63,909 nucleotides of DNA from Herpetosiphonaceae bacterium. Lineage in GTDB: Bacteria; Chloroflexota; Chloroflexia; Chloroflexales; Kallotenuaceae. Of this stretch, positions 44,924 to 53,062 are shown piece after piece; within the stretch, counting starts at the first letter, position 1, and the number at the start of each line of letters is the position of its first letter. A model generated the notes under the pieces. That model searched no databases and was not told the origin of the DNA. It saw only the letters and a program-made list of their open reading frames with translations. The position numbers and the translations under genes are program-made. The stretch lies in the NCBI GenBank assembly GCA_036374795.1, contig DASUTC010000203.1:1-63909 (forward strand), written 5' to 3'.

Positions 44924-45169
44924 ATGTGGATGCTAGTGACGAATGCGAGTACCGGCAACGTTATCACGAACGCCAGGTTCAACTATCAGTTTTACAACCG
45001 TGGTGACGGCTACTACTATGTGTACATCGGCTGGAACCAGTCCTTCGTGTGCAGCGCGACCGGGTATAACTCCATCTGGGGCAGCACCGATTCCTACTCA
45101 AGTATGTGGATTGCCCTATCGGTGTACACGCCGCCGCCGCCGCCGAGCAGCAGCAGCTGCTGGACCTAG
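44924..45169 (+). CDS. small Tyr/Ser-rich protein with Pro5-Ser4-Cys tail
   Basis: The 81-residue protein has an RBS ACAGGAGG just upstream. The body (VTNASTGNVITNARFNYQF, YYYVYIGWNQSF, ATGYNSIWG, SMWIALSVY) follows the pattern of a carboxypeptidase-regulatory-like Ig domain. It is followed by PPPPPSSSSCWT to the end. Four serines and a cysteine beside proline are the kind of residues YcaO/SagB pairs turn into oxazoles and thiazoles. So this may be the cluster's modified substrate. It has no signal peptide. Novel as far as I can tell. Confidence 0.65.
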   Translation: MWMLVTNASTGNVITNARFNYQFYNRGDGYYYVYIGWNQSFVCSATGYNSIWGSTDSYSSMWIALSVYTPPPPPSSSSCWT

Positions 45170-45262
45170 GCCAGCTTAACCCGTGCAATGCTTGTCCCAG
45201 GGCGAAGGAGGTGAGTCACTGCACCGTCTTCGCTCTGTTGGTTCTCACCACGGCGAGGATCC

Positions 45263-47476
45263 ATGCTGCTACTGCGGAGTGTTGTAGACGATCGTCACCT
45301 GCATGCTGCGATCCGTGTTGCGCTGCGCGCGCATGGCTTCGCCGTCGCTCAGGACGCCTATACGCAGACCGTCGCTGCCCAATGGGAGTGCGGCTGCTGG
45401 CTGCGCGACCAGATGTTGCCGGAGCAGTTTCCTGCGTTTGTTGACGTTGACGAGTACCGAGCGATTGCGCACCATGACCCCTACCTGTGGCAGCGACTCG
45501 CGTGGATGGCCGGGCTTGGCTACCAGCAGACGTGTGCGCTGTCCCGCGCGGCAGCCCTCTCGCCAGATCAAGGCGCTGCTGCTGCGCTCGTCGGGGCAGC
45601 GTTTAACACGGGCATCGCGGTGCTGGATTATCTCGTCGATGAATCCGAGACGGGCGTATCCCTGTTCGAGCTGCTGCCCACTGAGCTAATCCATGAGCTC
45701 TGCGCTCCCACCGGCGATGCCGCTGCCAGGCTGGCAACGACCTACGCCCAGGTGAACGATCCACGCCTCCGCGTATTGTGCGCGCTGATCGCAACCTGCG
45801 AGCGCGGATTTCGAGCGTTGTATCAACGTAGTGGCAACGATACCGCCTGGCATGACCTTGCCCAGTCGCTGGGACGCCTGTACGAATCTGAGCGCGCCGT
45901 CAGTCTCGGCGGTTTCCGCTCGGTGGAGCAGGCGCGCAGCCAGGGACCCCTGATCGAAGCGAAATCCGTGCTTCCGTCGGTGGCAATGTGGCAGCTCTCG
46001 GCGCTTGCGCTGCCGCATGCCGGTCAAGAATCTCACCACGCCTACCAGGCAAGCGTGATCCTTGGTCGGCTGTTCTGCTGGATTGACGATCTGGTCGATC
46101 TCCCGATTGATTGTCGCCGAGGCACGCCCAGCATGGCGCTCCTCCGACTTGCCGATCTGCTGGCGGCAGCGGGACGCTCATGGGCGAGTGACACCGATCT
46201 CTACGATCTGATCGACGCGGCGGCGTCGGAGGTCGTCGCGTTATTGCGCACGCTGCGCGGGCTTCCCACCGACCAGCAGGAGGCGCCACGTCTCCAGATC
46301 GACCACGATCCGGGCGCAGCGGATCGCCTGCGCGACAGTGATCCGGCACATCTCGCGACCTTCGCGGCGTGTATGGTGGCAGGATGGGTCAACTGGTTTG
46401 AGGATCAGCCCGACACGCCGACTCTTCCTCGGCAGCCGCTCCAGGGTGGGCGTCGAGGATCGACCGCGATCCGTCCTGCGACAGACCTGCTGCTTGCTCA
46501 ACAACGTCTGGGCTATCCCGAAGCGATCCATAACCTTCGCTTTCCACGCGGCACGATCTCGACCGTGCGCTACGAGACGCATGCGGCGCTGCTCTTCCAG
46601 CGGGCGATTGTGCTGGATGGGTTGCTCGATGCGCAGGCCGCTGGCTACACGATTCCTGAGCAGGTGATGAGCGCCGAAGCGCTGACCATCTTGCGTGCCA
46701 AACACCGTGATGTCCGTGGCGGCTGGAGCTACATCCCTGAGGTTCCCGAGCTGCCGCCGGACGCCGACGATCTCGGCATGGTGCTTCAGGTGCTTGTGCG
46801 GATCGGTGGTTCTGCACTTGCCGCGACCTGCGACGAAGCGATCCGGTTAGCGCTCGATGCGACGGCTGCCGATGGTGGGTTTCCTACCTGGATCTTCGAC
46901 CTGCGGGGCAGCTCATCGCTTCAGCAGATCATGCGTACCTATCTCGGTGTGATCGGAGGATCGGGGGTCCATCCCGATGTGGTCGCCAATTTGGTGTATG
47001 GCTTGCTGCTGTACAACCCGGTGCGGTATCAGGCTCCCCTGATGCGCTCGGTACGGTATTTTGAAGCCGTGCAAGATCCAGGCGGTATGTGGCCCAGTAA
47101 GTGGTATGCGGGTCCCTTCTATGGAACCTATCGCGTTGCGACCGTGCTGGGATGGCTGACGCCGAAGAGTACCGCACTCAAGCGCACCCAGCGCTTTCTC
47201 CTGGAACGCCAGCATGATTGCGGCGGCTGGGGTGTTCATGATACCGATCCATTGTCGACCGCACTCGCGCTGCTGGCATTAGCAGCCGCTGGCCTGCCGC
47301 GCGACCATGCGGCGATCACGCGCGGGGGAGACTACCTCGGACGAACACAGGAGGGCGATGGTGGCTGGGCCGCGCAGCCATTTATTGCTTTTCCGACGAC
47401 AGACGGTGTTGAGATCTACGCGAGTCGCACGATCACGACGGCCTTCTGCCTGAAAGCGCTCCTGGCAACGACCTGA
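45263..47476 (+). CDS. two-domain terpene synthase/cyclase-like protein
   Basis: The 737-residue protein starts after GGCGAGG. The first half is helical and isoprenoid-synthase-like: LDYLVDE at 121-127 and WIDDLVDLP with a DDxxD-type motif at 275-279. The second half is an alpha/alpha barrel of squalene-cyclase type with repeats (GGWSYIPEVPELPPDADD, DGGFPTWIFD, CGGWGVHDTDP, EGDGGWAAQP). A DxDD motif (DADD, 500-503) is the acid of class II cyclases. Known bifunctional diterpene synthases have the class II part first; here the order is reversed. It sits between the small Ser/Cys protein and SagB-YcaO, so it may prenylate or cyclise part of the same product. Confidence 0.75.
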   Translation: MLLLRSVVDDRHLHAAIRVALRAHGFAVAQDAYTQTVAAQWECGCWLRDQMLPEQFPAFVDVDEYRAIAHHDPYLWQRLAWMAGLGYQQTCALSRAAALSPDQGAAAALVGAAFNTGIAVLDYLVDESETGVSLFELLPTELIHELCAPTGDAAARLATTYAQVNDPRLRVLCALIATCERGFRALYQRSGNDTAWHDLAQSLGRLYESERAVSLGGFRSVEQARSQGPLIEAKSVLPSVAMWQLSALALPHAGQESHHAYQASVILGRLFCWIDDLVDLPIDCRRGTPSMALLRLADLLAAAGRSWASDTDLYDLIDAAASEVVALLRTLRGLPTDQQEAPRLQIDHDPGAADRLRDSDPAHLATFAACMVAGWVNWFEDQPDTPTLPRQPLQGGRRGSTAIRPATDLLLAQQRLGYPEAIHNLRFPRGTISTVRYETHAALLFQRAIVLDGLLDAQAAGYTIPEQVMSAEALTILRAKHRDVRGGWSYIPEVPELPPDADDLGMVLQVLVRIGGSALAATCDEAIRLALDATAADGGFPTWIFDLRGSSSLQQIMRTYLGVIGGSGVHPDVVANLVYGLLLYNPVRYQAPLMRSVRYFEAVQDPGGMWPSKWYAGPFYGTYRVATVLGWLTPKSTALKRTQRFLLERQHDCGGWGVHDTDPLSTALALLALAAAGLPRDHAAITRGGDYLGRTQEGDGGWAAQPFIAFPTTDGVEIYASRTITTAFCLKALLATT

Positions 47477-47504
47477 GGGTTGGTCAGCGCGCGATAGAGA
47501 CGCC

Positions 47505-48509
47505 ATGATGCTCCGTTTCGCCGATGATGTTCGCATACGCGTCTATGCGGATGATGGTATCGTTGAATGCGCCGACAGACCTCCGCTGATTCTTGCCCAT
47601 CAGGGGACGCTGCTGTCCAACCTGGTGGTTCTGTTGCAGAGTCCCCGTCCTGAGGTATGGCTCCGAGCAGCGCTCGCTCGCGTCGATCCAGTATCCGCGA
47701 ACGGTCTGATCGATCGTCTCGTCACCGAGAAGATGCTGGTTCCGTGGAGCCTTGGCGCGCGTCTCGTCGATCTCCACCTACGGACGACGGTCGCTAGCGA
47801 ATGGGCGGCGGTAAGCCCGGCCGTCGAAACCAGCCGCATATTGCGGGAGGCGCAGTGTGCAGGCGCGATCTCGCTTCCCGCGCCCGCGCCTGCACACATC
47901 GACCTGATGGCTGTGCTGAATGCTCGGCGGAGCTGCCGCGCGTTCCACGACGCTCCCATGCGCCTGAGCCAGTTTGCCACGCTTCTGGCGTGTGGCGTGG
48001 GCCTCGGCAGCGATCCAGAGCCTCCGGCTCCGCTGGTTCCCGGTGGCCCAGTCGGTCGACGGACCTATCCTTCCGGGGGCGGCCTGTATGCTGTCGAAAC
48101 ATTGGTGTATCCCCTGCGCGTGGAGGATGTCAGCGCCGGGTTTTACTCCTACCAGGCACTCGCTCACCGAATCGTTCCCGTTGCAGCGCCACGGCCAGCG
48201 GATGATCTGGTGGTGCTCCTGGGCAACCATCCGATCGAACACGCAAGCGTCATCGTGTGCCTGTTTGTAGACTTTGCGCGTCCGTCGCTCGGCAAGTATG
48301 GCGAGAAGGCGTATCGCTTAGCGTTACTGGAGGCCGGGCATATGGCCCAGAATGTCGTACTTGTCGCGACTGGCCTCGGATACGCGGCGCTTCCGATCTG
48401 TGGATTCGACGACGCGGCGTTAAGCCGCGCTGCGGCGTTGAGCTTTCCCCACGAGGCGATCGTCTACGTGCTTGCGCTTGGCGCACCTGCACATGGTGCG
48501 GATGCATAG
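47505..48509 (+). CDS. SagB/ThcOx-type nitroreductase-like oxidoreductase
   Basis: The 334-residue protein has an N-terminal region (about 1-85) with a small winged-helix pattern like a RiPP recognition element. A SagB-type domain follows: LNARRSCRAFHDAPMRL (FMN phosphate site), RRTYPSGGGLYAVETLVYP, and EKAYRLALLEAGHMAQNVV then ATGLGYAALPICGF. Family members oxidise azolines to azoles with FMN in thiazole/oxazole-modified microcins. It is placed 3 bases before the YcaO gene, so the pair is cotranscribed. A truncated relative lies at 9358. Confidence 0.9.
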   Translation: MMLRFADDVRIRVYADDGIVECADRPPLILAHQGTLLSNLVVLLQSPRPEVWLRAALARVDPVSANGLIDRLVTEKMLVPWSLGARLVDLHLRTTVASEWAAVSPAVETSRILREAQCAGAISLPAPAPAHIDLMAVLNARRSCRAFHDAPMRLSQFATLLACGVGLGSDPEPPAPLVPGGPVGRRTYPSGGGLYAVETLVYPLRVEDVSAGFYSYQALAHRIVPVAAPRPADDLVVLLGNHPIEHASVIVCLFVDFARPSLGKYGEKAYRLALLEAGHMAQNVVLVATGLGYAALPICGFDDAALSRAAALSFPHEAIVYVLALGAPAHGADA

Positions 48510-48512
48510 ACG

Positions 48513-49799
48513 ATGGATTCAGAGGTCGCAGATATGGCACGCTTCGATCGCGAGGGTGGCACGACCATCGATGAGCAGACGATCATCGAACGATTGAAGA
48601 TGGAGGTTGTCGTACGGAGCACGTCGCGCTCGACAGCGCTGCTCCCTGGCTTCAGTGCGACCGCTCGAACGGCGATTGGTCGCGAACCGATCTATGGATC
48701 TGCGACCGGATCGTCTCCGGAGCTGGCACGACGCCGAGCCGTGATGGAGTGTGTTGAGCGCTATGCCCAATTTGGATGCTATGCGCCACCGGTTGCCGTC
48801 GTCGATACCTACGCGGCATTGATGCCCGATGCAATTTCGCCGCTGGCGTGTGGACTCTACAGCGCGGCGCAGTATGCGAGCCCAGACTTCGGCCTTGCCG
48901 CCTTCTCAGAGCAGGAGCCGCTCGAATGGCTTGACGTGGTTGATCTCACCACGGGCGCGCCCCGTTTGCTGCCCGTGGAATTTATCTACCCACGCGCGAG
49001 TCTCACACGTCAGCCGTTGGTTGCCGAGACATCAAGCGGTACAGCAGCCCATAGTGAGCCGACAGCCGCGACCGTAGCGGCGCTCTGCGAGCTCGTCGAG
49101 CGCGATAGCTTTATGCAATTCTGGTACCGACAGCCGACGACACAGACGATCCCCATCCGGACGATCCCGCAGCCGGACATCCGCGCCGCGCTCCAGGAGA
49201 TGCAAGCGGTGGGGTATGTAGTGACCGTATGCAGCTTGGTGTATGATGTGGCGCTGCCCTGCTTCCTTGTTCTCGCCCTGAAAGGTGACACGTTCGCGTA
49301 TGGCCTTGGCTGTCACCCCAGCCGGTACCACGCATTGCACCATGCGATGCTGGAGCTGGCCGCTGGTATCTCGACGCTCCACGAGGGACCGCTGGTGAGG
49401 CAGATTCACGGTTCATTGCTGGACGTGCGCACGCCAGCCGATCATTACCATCTTTATAACGGCGGTCCATTTCACCAGGTGTTGCGGCAGGTCCTGAGTC
49501 AGGTCCTGCGCGTCGGCGAGGCTGAAGCATCTCAGACGATCGAGGCGCAGGCTACCACCGATGAGCAGGCCCTCGCGCACGTGCTTGACGCGCTAGCCGC
49601 GTGTCGCTATCGCGCCTACGGCTGTGATATTACGCCTGCGGTCGTGGCAGATTACGGGACGACCGTGCAACGAGTGCTGATACCAGGACTCATTCCAATA
49701 CATTTTGGCTATCAGCGATGGAGGCTTGGCTGTCGTCGTCTCACGCAGCCAACAGCAACCGGTCGCCTTGCGACATTGTTACCCCACTTCATGGCCTAG
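48513..49799 (+). CDS. YcaO-family protein (TOMM-type cyclodehydratase)
   Basis: The 428-residue protein has the YcaO ATP-binding blocks: GSSPELARRRAVMECVERYA, TAATVAALCELVERDSFMQF (E..ER) and a later HHAMLELAAGISTLHEG (E..R-type). In TOMM pathways YcaO activates the peptide amide with ATP for Cys/Ser/Thr cyclisation, normally with an E1-like/ocin-ThiF partner. No such partner gene is visible here; the winged-helix N terminus of the neighbouring SagB could supply substrate binding. The C terminus (LLPHFMA) lacks the PxPxP tail typical of SagD-like enzymes. Alternative YcaO chemistries (thioamide, amidine) remain possible. Confidence 0.9.
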   Translation: MDSEVADMARFDREGGTTIDEQTIIERLKMEVVVRSTSRSTALLPGFSATARTAIGREPIYGSATGSSPELARRRAVMECVERYAQFGCYAPPVAVVDTYAALMPDAISPLACGLYSAAQYASPDFGLAAFSEQEPLEWLDVVDLTTGAPRLLPVEFIYPRASLTRQPLVAETSSGTAAHSEPTAATVAALCELVERDSFMQFWYRQPTTQTIPIRTIPQPDIRAALQEMQAVGYVVTVCSLVYDVALPCFLVLALKGDTFAYGLGCHPSRYHALHHAMLELAAGISTLHEGPLVRQIHGSLLDVRTPADHYHLYNGGPFHQVLRQVLSQVLRVGEAEASQTIEAQATTDEQALAHVLDALAACRYRAYGCDITPAVVADYGTTVQRVLIPGLIPIHFGYQRWRLGCRRLTQPTATGRLATLLPHFMA

Positions 49800-49802
49800 C
49801 CG

Positions 49803-49822
49803 GTCCACGATCGATGGTGGAC
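49803..49822. terminator. hairpin between convergent YcaO and oxygenase genes
   Basis: GTCCAC, 8 bases, GTGGAC in a 47-base convergent gap. No T-run follows. Confidence 0.35.
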
Positions 49823-49846
49823 GGCTGTGCCGCTGGAACGCACCGC

Positions 49847-50437
49847 TCAGTCCCAACGTTCGGCGAAGGCGGCGTCGTCCGTCATCCAGATGGAAAGGGC
49901 GTACCGGGTTCCTGCTTGAATCGGCGTAACTGCATGTTGATAGAGATGACCACACGGGAAGCCGACGAGTAGACCTGCCTGCGGGACAATATCCTGTCCG
50001 AGCTCAGGAAACTGCAATACACCGCCAGCATAATCTACGCCACTCGTATTCAAGTATACCATCGCGGTATAGCTACGCCACGCTGTATGGTTTTGAATCC
50101 AGTTTCCATCGTGATCCTGTTTCTCACTGTCCGCATGCAAGGCGTGTGAGTCGCCACGCCGCATTTCGGTCAGGAGGGTGAACTCGACGTAACCGGGATC
50201 TGCCACGTTATAGTAGTCGAGCACTGCGGTGAGCGCGCGCTGTCGAATATCAACAAGGACGGTGTCTGGCTCGGTCAATCCCAATGTCCTCAGGGCATAC
50301 CCATCGATTTCGGTGCGACGCTGCATTGTGCGTACATCGTTCCGATCAGGTGGCGCGGTAGAAGCAATGTGTTGAAATGCGGAAATGAGGTCGGTACACG
50401 AGCTGGATGGAATAAATGCGGGCCGGACCAGCAACAT
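49847..50437 (-). CDS. 2OG-Fe(II) oxygenase, prolyl-4-hydroxylase-like
   Basis: The 196-residue protein starts at MLLVRPAFIP, preceded by AAGGAGG. The double-stranded beta-helix iron site is HxD in HALHADSEKQD, with a distal His in HLYQHAVTP and the 2OG-binding Arg in GTRYALSIWM. It matches the P4H-type 2OG-FeII_Oxy family. It is convergent with the RiPP-like cluster, so inclusion is probable but not proven. The proline-rich tails of the cluster's YPI proteins and of the 81-residue protein are plausible hydroxylation targets. Confidence 0.85.
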   Translation of the reverse strand: MLLVRPAFIPSSSCTDLISAFQHIASTAPPDRNDVRTMQRRTEIDGYALRTLGLTEPDTVLVDIRQRALTAVLDYYNVADPGYVEFTLLTEMRRGDSHALHADSEKQDHDGNWIQNHTAWRSYTAMVYLNTSGVDYAGGVLQFPELGQDIVPQAGLLVGFPCGHLYQHAVTPIQAGTRYALSIWMTDDAAFAERWD

Positions 50438-50885
50438 AGCGTGCCTCCTTGTTGATATGACCACTACAGTAAGGCCAGTGTCAAATGAGCGAAGCGTTGT
50501 CTGGGGCCTGCGGAGGGACCCTGTGGGGATGCCCACTGGACGGCGGCACTGGCTGATCACGGTCGACGAGCGCAATGATCAGCACCGCGTGGATGTCCGT
50601 CCGCTCCGCCTGTCGGCGCTCCTGGATGCGGCCCAGGCCCGTCGTGCGTGGGGCAAACTTCCGCAGGAACCCACGATAGGAGGCCACGTGCTGGCATACG
50701 ATTGCGGCATCCCGAAGCGTTGGCCGCGCAGCACTTGGCGGGCGCTGGATGCCGCCGCAGCGCCCGTTCAGTCTGCCTGCTGAGATACAGCCGTGCCTGA
50801 GCGTGGCGGGCGCCCTCACGGATGGGCTGCCACAGCGGTGCCGGTGGGACGTTCGTGCAGCCCCCGACACGTCAGATCGTCGTCG
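50438..50885. other. intergenic, no gene recognised
   Basis: About 450 bases. Frames on both strands are open (for example one ending at 50783 and one antisense), but no motif or RBS supports them. Confidence 0.35.
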
Positions 50886-51770
50886 CTACGGTGCTGTTCC
50901 CGGCGTCTCGCACGTATCCAGGTTGCCTGACTGTAACCCATCCTTCAATGCCATCTGGCGCTGCTCGGATGACCCATGCGTCCATGACTCGGGCGTGACA
51001 TAGCCCTGAGTCTGCTGCTGAATACGGTCATCACCGATCGCGGCTGCGGCGTCCAGGCTCTGAGAAATCTCCGCGTCCGACACCTCGGTCAGATAGCCGG
51101 TTTCGGTTGCGTGGTATGCCCAGACGCCCGCCAGACAGTCGGCCTGAAGCTCCGTGTGGACGGCGCCGCTCGTCGGGCCGGTGTCTTGCGCGCCTGCCCG
51201 CTGCTCCAGCGCGCCGGTCAAATGCTGCACATGATGCCCATACTCATGCGCCAGCACATACGCTTCGGCGAACGCGCCGCCCTGGGCGCCAAAGCGCGTG
51301 CGTAGCTCCTCAAAGAAGCTCATATCCAGATAGACTTGCTGATCTCGTGGGCAGTAGAACGGCCCCACCGCAGCACTAGCGTAGCCACAGGCAGCCTCGG
51401 TAGCGTCGGTGAACAGCACGAGCTTGGCGGGCGTATAGCGTGCCCCACGGCGGGCAAACTCATCGGTCCAGTACGACTGGATGCTATTGACAAAGCCTAC
51501 AAGACGACAGTCCTCACGCGCATTGGCGTCCGCGCCGGTCTGGCACTGCTCTGCCAAGGTGCCGACTGATCCGGAGCGCTCCGGCACGGGCTGCGGCGAC
51601 GCATCTGCCAGGCCGCCGATATCGGCCGGGTTGACGCCCAGCAGCAGCGCCACCAGCAGGACCACCAGACCGAGCCCGCCGCCGCCAATGGCGACGGTGG
51701 TGCCAGCTCCCCGACCTCGCCGATCCTGGACCTGGGAGGGGTCCAGGCGTGATCGATTGTTAAACGGCAT
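50886..51770 (-). CDS. neutral zinc metallopeptidase, YpfJ-like
   Basis: The 294-residue protein starts at MPFNNRSRLDPSQVQDRRG after GGCGAGGAGG. One membrane helix (TTVAIGGGGLGLVVLLVALLLG) follows a basic N terminus. The peptidase domain has the KPN_02809/YpfJ signature: SYWTDEFARRGARYTPAKLV, GPFYCPRDQQVYLDMSFF, zinc site AHEYGHHVQHL and ELQADCLAGVWAY. It is a membrane-anchored metallopeptidase facing the outside; its substrate is unknown. Confidence 0.93.
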   Translation of the reverse strand: MPFNNRSRLDPSQVQDRRGRGAGTTVAIGGGGLGLVVLLVALLLGVNPADIGGLADASPQPVPERSGSVGTLAEQCQTGADANAREDCRLVGFVNSIQSYWTDEFARRGARYTPAKLVLFTDATEAACGYASAAVGPFYCPRDQQVYLDMSFFEELRTRFGAQGGAFAEAYVLAHEYGHHVQHLTGALEQRAGAQDTGPTSGAVHTELQADCLAGVWAYHATETGYLTEVSDAEISQSLDAAAAIGDDRIQQQTQGYVTPESWTHGSSEQRQMALKDGLQSGNLDTCETPGTAP

Positions 51771-52468
51771 TCGTCTGTCCTCCTCGCCTTGCGGCGACTT
51801 CGCGTGTGCGCAGTTGTCTGCGATCACACCTGTATCGACTCAGCGCCCATACGGCCCGTTCCTCGACGGCTCCGCATGCACGACCGTTCAAGGATGCGCG
51901 GTGCCCGAAGGCCCAGACACCGCCAGGGCACCCGACACGCTTTATTCCGATCCGGTCGCGCAGGAGGAGCCGTCCATGCGAGCATGTACGATTCTGGCCG
52001 AGAGCAACTTCCGCGCCGTCACGGAGCACGAGCCCGTTCGCGCGGTAGCTGCCGATGCCTGCTCCGGTGAACATGAAACCGCTCACCTGGGCATGCCCCG
52101 CCGCTGGCTTGGCTGCGTCATGGTGCTCACCCGCCGCAGGAGCACAGTGCCGCCTTCAACGAAACCATAGCACGATCACAACTATATGAATACGCAAGAC
52201 ATAGAGGATTTTGTGATAATTAACACAATTTTGACATATTTTAGACGATCATGTACCCTTGGGAAGGCGATTGCCGATATTGGAGCACCCCCCTTAACCA
52301 CACGCCCCGGCGTGAATAGTATCTTTCATCCCAACGCTTCGTGAAGATAACGAGCGTGTTGCAAAACACGTCTCGACAGCTATTCGTGGGCTAACAGGCA
52401 CACGCATTCAATCGTCGTGCCATACTTCCGGTCCTTAAGGTAGTACGAAGCAGAAAAGAGGCAAGCGC
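51771..52468. promoter_or_regulatory. 698-base intergenic with AT-rich core and hairpin
   Basis: From about 52170 to 52440 the sequence is unusually AT-rich. It holds TTGACA at 52230 followed 17 bases later by TACCCT, and a CGTGTT-GCAA-AACACG palindrome at 52355-52370 with GAG/CTC flanks. These are candidate promoter and operator of the carrier-protein cluster that starts at 52469. No coding sequence is supported, apart from open frames without RBS. Confidence 0.4.
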
Positions 52469-53062
52469 GTGTCAGCTATCCCGGTCGGCGAGGAATGTGT
52501 CCTGCTCGATCTAGGCGCTCTTTTCAACAACGACGGCATATCGTACGCCCACGACCTGCGCGATGGCGGCTTTAACGTCTGGAACAACACGTTTCCTGCC
52601 GAGGAACTTCCTGAGAGCCGCAGCCTGATCGAGGTCGCCGGTATTCCCTTTCGCTTTCCACCAAAAGACGATGGAATGCTCAATAACATCGTCTGCGCCG
52701 GGCAGCGCCTTGATGTGCCCGTCGCGCGCTATGATTGGATCTACATGCTCGTCGCAGGCGAGCGCCGCTCCGAGGATCTGATCTATCTACATTACGCCAG
52801 CGGCGCGGTCGATCCCGAATGGCTGCGCGTCTCCGACTTCTGGCCGGAGGCGGGCGCCCGCTTTGGCGAGATCGAAGCCTTCCGCTGCTCGGTGATGCAT
52901 TTTCCGCGCCATGTGCAGCCGCGCGTGCAGCCCGGCATCTGGATGCAGCGCATCCCCGTGCCGCGCCAGGAGCCGCTGGCCTGGCTCCATCTTCCCGACA
53001 ACCTTGCGATGCATATCTTCGCGGCAACGGCGATCAAGACCACCAGGGGGCTGCGCGTATGA
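52469..53062 (+). CDS. jelly-roll-like domain protein, first gene of LysW cluster
   Basis: The 197-residue protein starts with GTG after AGAGG. The opening LDLGALFNNDGISY and PAEELPES, then AGIPFRFPPKDDG, AGQRLDVPVARYDWIYML and VSDFW, is a beta-sandwich type domain. I know it as an accessory module in carbohydrate-active proteins, where it often follows a catalytic domain; here it stands alone. It is coupled to the BtrH-like gene by ATGA overlap. It may bind a sugar-like or polyol intermediate. Confidence 0.65.
   Translation: MSAIPVGEECVLLDLGALFNNDGISYAHDLRDGGFNVWNNTFPAEELPESRSLIEVAGIPFRFPPKDDGMLNNIVCAGQRLDVPVARYDWIYMLVAGERRSEDLIYLHYASGAVDPEWLRVSDFWPEAGARFGEIEAFRCSVMHFPRHVQPRVQPGIWMQRIPVPRQEPLAWLHLPDNLAMHIFAATAIKTTRGLRV

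Noticed and set aside
50481-50870. 129-codon minus-strand frame suspected as transposase remnant
   Set aside because: No catalytic DDE or zinc motif can be seen, so no call was made.
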